This document shows positions 12,631 through 17,281 of a DNA stretch of 17,281 bases, piece after piece (positions within the stretch are counted from its first letter, which is position 1; each line of letters opens with the position of its first letter). Source of the stretch: 66-474 sp035606235 (GTDB taxonomy: Bacteria > Pseudomonadota > Gammaproteobacteria > Xanthomonadales > Rhodanobacteraceae); contig DATNFU010000017.1 of the NCBI GenBank assembly GCA_035606235.1, positions 1 to 17,281 on the forward strand, in the 5' to 3' direction. The translations under genes and the position numbers were made by a program. The notes below the pieces were generated by a model. That model searched no databases and was not told the DNA's origin. It saw only the letters and a list, made by a program, of their open reading frames with translations.

Positions 12631-15600
12631 ATGGCCGATATTCTTGCTCCCGAATTGCCGCCGCCGGCTGAGCCTGCGCGTGCGCGCATCACTGCCGCCT
12701 GGAGCGCCGACGAGAGCGCGACCGTCGCATCACTGCTCGCGCAAGCCGAATTGCCGCCCGCACAAAGTGAGCTGGTGCTGGCGCAAGCGGCCGAACTGGT
12801 CGCGCGCGTGCGCGCCAAGGCCGCCGACCAGAGCGCGGTGGAATCCTTCATGCGCCAGTACGATCTTTCTTCCGAGGAAGGCGTGCTGCTGATGTGCGTA
12901 GCCGAAGCGCTGCTGCGCATCCCCGACCGCCTGACCACGGACAAGTTGATCCGCGACAAGCTGGGCGAAGCGGATTGGAAGAAGCATCTGGGCGCCAGCG
13001 ATTCGCTGTTCGTCAATGCCTCGACTTGGGGATTGATGCTGACCGGACACCTGGTCAATCTCGGCGCCGGCGCGCGCCGCGATGCGGCGGGTGCGTTCAA
13101 GCGCCTGATCGCGCGCATGGGCGAGCCGGTGGTGCGCCTGGCGGTGCGTCGCGCGATGCGCATCATGGGCCACCAATTCGTGATGGGCCGCTCGATCGAG
13201 GAAGCGCTGGATCGCTCCGCGAAGCATGGCAATATCGCATTTCGCCATTCCTACGACATGCTGGGCGAAGCCGCGCTGACGGCGCCGGATGCCGCGCGCT
13301 ACTTCAAGGCCTACGAGGATGCGATCGTCGCGCTCGGCAAGCGCGGGCCCTGGGCGGACGTGCGCGAAGCGCCCTCCATCTCGGTGAAGTTGTCGGCGCT
13401 GCATCCGCGCTACGAAGTCGCCAAGCGTGAACGCGTGCACGTGGAGCTCACCGCGCTGCTGCTGCAACTGGCGCAACAGGCCAAGCAGCATGGCATCGGC
13501 ATGACCGTGGATGCGGAGGAAGCCGACCGGCTGGAACTGTCGCTCGACATCATCGGCGCGGTGTTTGCGGCGAAATCGCTGGAGGGCTGGAACGGCTTTG
13601 GCCTCGCGGTACAGGCGTACCAGAAGCGCGCGCCGTTCGTGATCGACTGGTTGGCAGAGACCGCGCGCAAGGCCAACCGCCGCTGGTGCGTCCGGTTGGT
13701 GAAAGGCGCCTACTGGGATTCGGAAATCAAGCGCGCGCAGGAGCTGGGCCTCGCCGGCTATCCGGTGTTCACGCGCAAACCGAATACCGATGTCTCCTAT
13801 TTGGCGTGCGCGAAGAAGTTGCTGGATGCCGGCGCGGACTGGATTTACCCGCAGTTCGCCACGCACAACGCCCACACGATCGCGGCGATCCATCATTTCG
13901 CAAACGGGCGTCCCTTCGAATACCAGCGCCTGCACGGCATGGGCGCGGATCTGTATTCCGAAGTGATCGGTCCCGAGCACTGGAACGTGCCCTGCCGCGT
14001 GTACGCGCCGGTCGGCAGCCACCAGGATCTGCTGCCGTATCTGGTGCGCCGCCTGCTCGAGAACGGCGCCAACACCTCATTCGTCAATCGCGTGACCGAT
14101 GCGAACGTGCCGATGCGCGATCTGGTCGCCGATCCGTGTAAATCGGTGCGTGCGTTCGGGGCCGCGCACGATGGGCGCTATCGGCATCCGCGCATCCCCT
14201 TACCTGTCGATCTGTACGGCTCACTGCGGAAGAATTCCATGGGCGTCAATCTTGCCAACGACGATGAACTGAACGCGCTTGCCGCGGCGGTGAACGCCCC
14301 GCACGGGCCGTGGACCGCGCAGCCGCTGGTGCCTGGCGCAAACTCGAACGAACCCGAGCGCGACGTCACCAATCCGGCCGATCGCCGCGTCGTCATCGGC
14401 AGAAGCCGCAACGCCGATGCCGTTACGATCGAGCGCGCGCTGACCAATGCCGTCGCCGCGCAGGAAGGCTGGGATACGCTGCCGGCCTCCAGCCGAGCAG
14501 TGATCCTGGAACGCGCGGCCGATCTGCTGGAACAACGTCGCGGCGCGTTCGTCGCACTGTGCGTGCGCGAAGCCGGCAAGACGATTCCGGCGGCGATTTC
14601 GGAAGTGCGCGAAGCGGCGGACATGTGCCGCTACTACGCGGCTATGGCGCGCAAGCTGTTCGGTTCACCGGAAGATCTGCCCGGCCCGACCGGCGAATCC
14701 AACCAGTTGTACCTGCGCGGGCGCGGCGTGTTCGTGTGCATCAGCCCGTGGAATTTCCCGCTGGCGATCTTCATGGGCCAGGTCGCGGCCGGGCTCGCCG
14801 CAGGCAATGCGGTGATCGCCAAACCCGCCGATCAAACTACGCTGATCGGATACGCCGCGATCAAATTGCTGCACGAAGCTGGCGTGCCCCAAGCGGTGCT
14901 GCAATTCGTGCCGTGCAAGGGGTCGGTGCTCGGCAACACGCTGCTGACCAAACCCGAAGTCGCCGGCGTGTGCTTCACCGGCTCCACTGAAACCGCCTGG
15001 ACGATCAACCGCACGCTGGCCGCGCGCAACGCGCCGATCGCCGCGCTGATCGCCGAGACCGGCGGCCAGAACGCGCTGATCGCGGATTCCTCCGCGTTGC
15101 CCGAGCAACTGGTGAAGGACGTGCTGGCCTCCGCATTCGACTCCGCCGGCCAGCGCTGTTCCGCCGCGCGCGTGTTGTTCGTACAGGAAGACATCGCCGA
15201 CAAGGTGATTGCGATGCTGTCGGGCGCGATGGACGAACTCACTGTCGGCGATCCCGCACTGCTGTCCACCGATGTCGGCCCGGTGATCGACGTGCCCTCG
15301 TGCAATTTCTTGAATGAACACGCGACCCGCATGGAGCGCGAGGCGCGCCTGATAAATCAGGCCAAACTCAGCACAGGCAGCGAGCACGGCACCTTCTTCG
15401 TGCCGCGCGCCTACGAGATTCCCTCGCTCGACGTATTGACACAGGAAGTGTTCGGCCCGGCGCTGCACGTGGTGCGCTGGAAGGCCAGCGAACTGGATCA
15501 GGTGATCGATGCGATCAATGCGACCGGCTTCGGCCTGACCCTCGGCATCCACAGCCGCATCGACGAGACCATCGAGCACATCACGCGGCGCGCCAAGGTC

Positions 15601-15795
15601 GGCAACACCTATGTCAATCGCAACCAGATCGGCGCGGTGGTCGGGGTGCAGCCGTTCGGTGGCGAAAACCTTTCCGGCACCGGACCGAAAGCCGGCGGGC
15701 CGCATTACCTGCTGCGTTTCGCCACCGAGCGCACGGTGACGATCAACACCACGGCAGCGGGCGGGAATGCTAGTTTGCTGACACTCGGCGAATAA
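12631..15795 (+). CDS. putA: Bifunctional proline dehydrogenase / P5C dehydrogenase
   Basis: PutA oxidises proline to glutamate in two steps: an FAD-dependent dehydrogenase passing electrons to ubiquinone, then an NAD-dependent aldehyde dehydrogenase, linked by channelling. It is 1054 residues. The proline dehydrogenase barrel (about 200-520) has YWDSEIKRAQELGL, YPQFATHNAHT, the YQRLHGMG loop and the APVGSHQDLLPYLVRRLLENG segment. The aldehyde dehydrogenase domain (about 560-1030) has Glu809 in IAETGGQN and catalytic Cys843 in GQRCSAA. No ribbon-helix-helix DNA-binding domain precedes it, so it should not repress its own gene as E. coli PutA does. The chosen ATG follows a good promoter by about 35 nt; the earlier in-frame starts (TTG 12568, ATG 12577, ATG 12595) lie in that promoter. 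It is divergent from the cox operon. Confidence 0.96.
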   Translation: MADILAPELPPPAEPARARITAAWSADESATVASLLAQAELPPAQSELVLAQAAELVARVRAKAADQSAVESFMRQYDLSSEEGVLLMCVAEALLRIPDRLTTDKLIRDKLGEADWKKHLGASDSLFVNASTWGLMLTGHLVNLGAGARRDAAGAFKRLIARMGEPVVRLAVRRAMRIMGHQFVMGRSIEEALDRSAKHGNIAFRHSYDMLGEAALTAPDAARYFKAYEDAIVALGKRGPWADVREAPSISVKLSALHPRYEVAKRERVHVELTALLLQLAQQAKQHGIGMTVDAEEADRLELSLDIIGAVFAAKSLEGWNGFGLAVQAYQKRAPFVIDWLAETARKANRRWCVRLVKGAYWDSEIKRAQELGLAGYPVFTRKPNTDVSYLACAKKLLDAGADWIYPQFATHNAHTIAAIHHFANGRPFEYQRLHGMGADLYSEVIGPEHWNVPCRVYAPVGSHQDLLPYLVRRLLENGANTSFVNRVTDANVPMRDLVADPCKSVRAFGAAHDGRYRHPRIPLPVDLYGSLRKNSMGVNLANDDELNALAAAVNAPHGPWTAQPLVPGANSNEPERDVTNPADRRVVIGRSRNADAVTIERALTNAVAAQEGWDTLPASSRAVILERAADLLEQRRGAFVALCVREAGKTIPAAISEVREAADMCRYYAAMARKLFGSPEDLPGPTGESNQLYLRGRGVFVCISPWNFPLAIFMGQVAAGLAAGNAVIAKPADQTTLIGYAAIKLLHEAGVPQAVLQFVPCKGSVLGNTLLTKPEVAGVCFTGSTETAWTINRTLAARNAPIAALIAETGGQNALIADSSALPEQLVKDVLASAFDSAGQRCSAARVLFVQEDIADKVIAMLSGAMDELTVGDPALLSTDVGPVIDVPSCNFLNEHATRMEREARLINQAKLSTGSEHGTFFVPRAYEIPSLDVLTQEVFGPALHVVRWKASELDQVIDAINATGFGLTLGIHSRIDETIEHITRRAKVGNTYVNRNQIGAVVGVQPFGGENLSGTGPKAGGPHYLLRFATERTVTINTTAAGGNASLLTLGE

Positions 15796-15823
15796 CCCGC
15801 TCAGTGCCACAAGAAAGTCGCTT

Positions 15824-16141
15824 TTGATAGCGACGCTTGCAGTAGCGACGCTCGGGACCAGCGTCACCACCGTCTTCCTTCGAGAAGGCCCGAGCTGGTT
15901 GGATGTCCCCTTCCACTCACAACATTACCGGCTGCGTGTCGCTCGCGAGGGAGCGATCGTGCTGAGCCAAGGCCATAGAACGACCGTGGTCGGCGGTGGT
16001 GAAGGCTCGGATGGCGGAACGCTGAACTGGGCCGGCGATCTCGACCATGACGGCAAGCTCGACCTGATCGTCTTGGTCACCAGAGAAAAGAACGCGGAAT
16101 TCTGCTTGTACCTCTCTTCCGCAGCGCGCGGCAAAGATTGA
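15824..16141 (+). pseudogene. Short ORF with a DxDxDGxxD motif, probably a truncated secreted protein gene
   Basis: The 105-residue frame starts at a TTG, with a short hydrophobic N-terminus (IATLAVATLGTSVTTVF). It carries WAGDLDHDGKLDLIVLV, in which Asp72, Asp74, Asp76 and Asp80 form a calcium-loop-like motif of the FG-GAP/dockerin kind, and it breaks off at YLSSAARGKD. There is no ATG and no ribosome site, and codon use is less GC-biased than in putA. The tail looks cut short: the frame starting at 16138 continues with IASFIAARC, which could be the original end after a frameshift. Two direct repeats of TAGCGACGCT (15828-15837 and 15843-15852) give the ATLAVATL repetition. It is either a decayed gene or a poorly started small secreted protein; I do not know the family for certain. 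Confidence 0.45.
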
Positions 16142-16200
16142 TTGCGAGTTTTATAGCGGCTAGGTGCATAGCCAAGCAGCTGTCCTTGAGCAAACGAGCG

Positions 16201-16220
16201 TGCAAACCGCACGGTTTGCA
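16201..16220. repeat. Perfect 9-bp palindrome
   Basis: The arms TGCAAACCG (16201-16209) and CGGTTTGCA (16212-16220) are perfectly complementary around a 2-nt centre. It could be a regulator operator or a small hairpin. There is no T-run after it and no gene start within 300 nt, so an operator role has no clear target here. Confidence 0.5.
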
Positions 16221-16527
16221 AGGGCGGTTTCGCACAATGCCCGAAGCGGCGTCGAGCATGCACGGGCAAGCCATTGATTGTTTTAAAGTGGGCCGAGTGC
16301 CCGAGCCTGGCATCGTGCTTGCGTTAGTAACCGCTGCGCAGGGAAGCGCCGTGCATGGTCAAGTGCGCGCCTGAGTCAAGGATGAAAACTCCGCTGCGGC
16401 TTCGTGCCGTTACCGGAGGCGGACGTGCAGGATGCGCGTTCGTATTTCAAGGAGCCCGGGCTCGCAAGGATCTCAAGGAAGAACGCGGCGGCAAGGATGC
16501 CCCGGCTCCTTCTCTGTCCCCTGAAAC

Positions 16528-16559
16528 AAAAACGCCGGCCAGGAAGGCCGGCGTTTTTT
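16528..16559. terminator. Strong bidirectional intrinsic terminator
   Basis: The arms AACGCCGGCC (16531-16540) and GGCCGGCGTT (16546-16555) pair perfectly around AGGAA. An A-run precedes them and a T-run of six follows, so it works on both strands. On the minus strand it lies about 20 nt after the FadL gene stop, which it most probably serves. On the plus strand it would end any read-through from putA. Confidence 0.93.
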
Positions 16560-16580
16560 ATTTCTCGCCAGATCACGCGC

Positions 16581-17281
16581 TCAGAAGTGGAACGTCCCCG
16601 ACACGCTCAACAGATTGCCGCTGTTGTCGAAGCTGCCGACCAGGTGATCGCCGGTGGCGGACAAGTCGTTCACGTCGCCGTTGTCCACGAACAGGTGCGC
16701 GTAGCCCAGGTTGAATTCGGTGTTCGGGCTGGGCGTGTAGCCGACGCCAACCGCCAGCCAGCGGCGCTCGCCGTCGGGGATGCGCGGCGTGCGGGTTTCG
16801 TCGCGGGTCGGGGTCTGGTCAATCGCCACGCCGCCACGCAGCGTCCACTGCTCGTTGAGCTTGTAATCCATGCCGAGCGAGCCGAAGAAGGTGTTGCGCC
16901 AGTCCTCGGCTTCCACCGACGGCGGCACGTTCGGATTGTCGAACTTGATTGCCAATTGCTTGAACGAATCCCACTTGGTCCAGCCGAGGTTGGCGCCCCA
17001 GCTCACCGGGCCGCTGCCGATATGCCAATAACTCAAGGTTGCGGTGGCGGGCGTGGCGAGATCGCCGCTGGCCGCGCCGTTCGCAAATATGGCGCCCAGA
17101 CCGGATGCCTGCGCAACCGGCGGAAGCTCGAAGGTCGCGTTGCCGCTGATGGTGTGATTGATCTTGGCGTGATAGGAAAAGCCGATGCGATCCTGCGTCG
17201 TCGGCCTGAATTCCGCGCCGAGCGTCCAGCCATAACTCCAGTCATCGCCCTGCACGCGCGCCAAGCCGTCGGCAGATTGCG
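16581..17281 (-). CDS. FadL/OmpP1/TodX family outer-membrane porin, C-terminal part, cut by the right edge
   Basis: The visible 232 residues are the C-terminal half of a FadL-type beta-barrel, which takes up long-chain fatty acids or other hydrophobic compounds across the outer membrane (family length about 420-460). The frame is open at the right edge, so the start is outside. Typical stretches are ARVQGDDWSYGWTLGAEFRP, FSYHAKINHTISGNA, WTKWDSFKQLAIKF, a WTLRGGVAIDQTP strand and GYAHLFVDN. The chain ends in GTFHF, with the terminal phenylalanine needed for outer-membrane insertion. An intrinsic terminator follows about 20 nt past the stop. It is transcribed towards putA and unrelated to the oxidase genes. 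The substrate cannot be told from this part. Confidence 0.93.
   Translation of the reverse strand, partial: QSADGLARVQGDDWSYGWTLGAEFRPTTQDRIGFSYHAKINHTISGNATFELPPVAQASGLGAIFANGAASGDLATPATATLSYWHIGSGPVSWGANLGWTKWDSFKQLAIKFDNPNVPPSVEAEDWRNTFFGSLGMDYKLNEQWTLRGGVAIDQTPTRDETRTPRIPDGERRWLAVGVGYTPSPNTEFNLGYAHLFVDNGDVNDLSATGDHLVGSFDNSGNLLSVSGTFHF

Larger units (their letters stand above)
16142..16580. other. Non-coding stretch between the gene fragment and the FadL gene
   Basis: These 439 nt contain no convincing gene. The frames across them are Arg/Pro/Ala-rich and have no ribosome sites. I see one perfect 9-bp-arm palindrome at 16201-16220 and a strong terminator at 16528-16559, listed separately. 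Base composition is slightly lower in GC than in the coding regions, compatible with decayed sequence. Confidence 0.6.

Noticed and set aside
12730..14022. 430-codon minus-strand frame inside putA
   Set aside because: Composition (Arg, His, Gln, Ala) is that of an antisense shadow; putA is unambiguous on the other strand.
16376..16576. 66-codon minus-strand frame before the terminator
   Set aside because: It overlaps the terminator, has no ribosome site and shows no domain or signal sequence.
1..17281. CRISPR arrays, tRNA/rRNA genes, transposons, phage or defence systems
   Set aside because: No regularly spaced repeats, cloverleaf-like sequences, transposase motifs or defence protein motifs were seen on either strand.

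Overview
The window is a GC-rich bacterial chromosome segment. It holds a complete aa3-type (A1 family) cytochrome c oxidase gene cluster with most of its assembly factors. On one side is the 5' part of a Mg2+ P-type ATPase gene; on the other are proline catabolism (putA) and the 3' end of a FadL-type porin gene. The gene order coxB-coxA-(small ORF)-coxC / DUF2909 / SURF1 / CxxxC membrane protein / ctaA / ctaB / SCO closely follows the Pseudomonas PA0105-PA0114 layout. Codon use, the RHH-less bifunctional PutA of about 1050 residues and the overall style suggest a gammaproteobacterium of the Xanthomonadales, perhaps Rhodanobacteraceae. That placement is inference from memory, not a search.

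Layout from left to right. 1-1008 (-) is the N-terminal third of MgtA, running off the left edge. 1009-1696 is a long divergent intergenic region whose minus strand looks like a structured mgtA leader: a 42-codon ORF with a good ribosome site, a 13-bp hairpin, and a hairpin that ends 2 nt before the mgtA start. 1697-2769 (+) is a translationally coupled pair, a Sco1/SenC lipoprotein and a periplasmic PCuAC copper chaperone. 2809-7488 (-) is an assembly set read as SURF1, a membrane-anchored CxxxC protein, heme A synthase, heme O synthase and a caa3-type CtaG. 7555-7773 (+) is a two-helix DUF2909 protein. 7926-12369 (-) is the structural operon: DUF2244 protein, coxB, coxA, a 47-residue membrane protein, coxC. 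12631-15795 (+) is putA, divergent from the cox operon. 15824-16580 holds a probably decayed small gene and non-coding sequence ending in a strong terminator. 16581-17281 (-) is the C-terminal part of a FadL/OmpP1 porin.

The parts fit one pathway. CtaB converts heme B to heme O and CtaA makes heme A; SURF1 helps insert heme A into CoxA. Sco1 and PCuAC supply copper to CuA of CoxB. No cox11 lies at its usual place between coxA and coxC. The caa3-type CtaG at the end of the assembly operon is the only candidate CuB assembly factor visible here. PutA feeds proline electrons into the quinone pool upstream of such an oxidase, but the shared neighbourhood need not mean shared control.

I see no CRISPR array, tRNA, rRNA, insertion sequence or defence system. 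Most of the window is ordinary. The best leads are the mgtA leader architecture, the missing cox11 with its tiny replacement ORF, the altered CuA/Mg-site residue in CoxB, and a pair of matching hairpins just after the stop codons of the DUF2244 gene and coxB.
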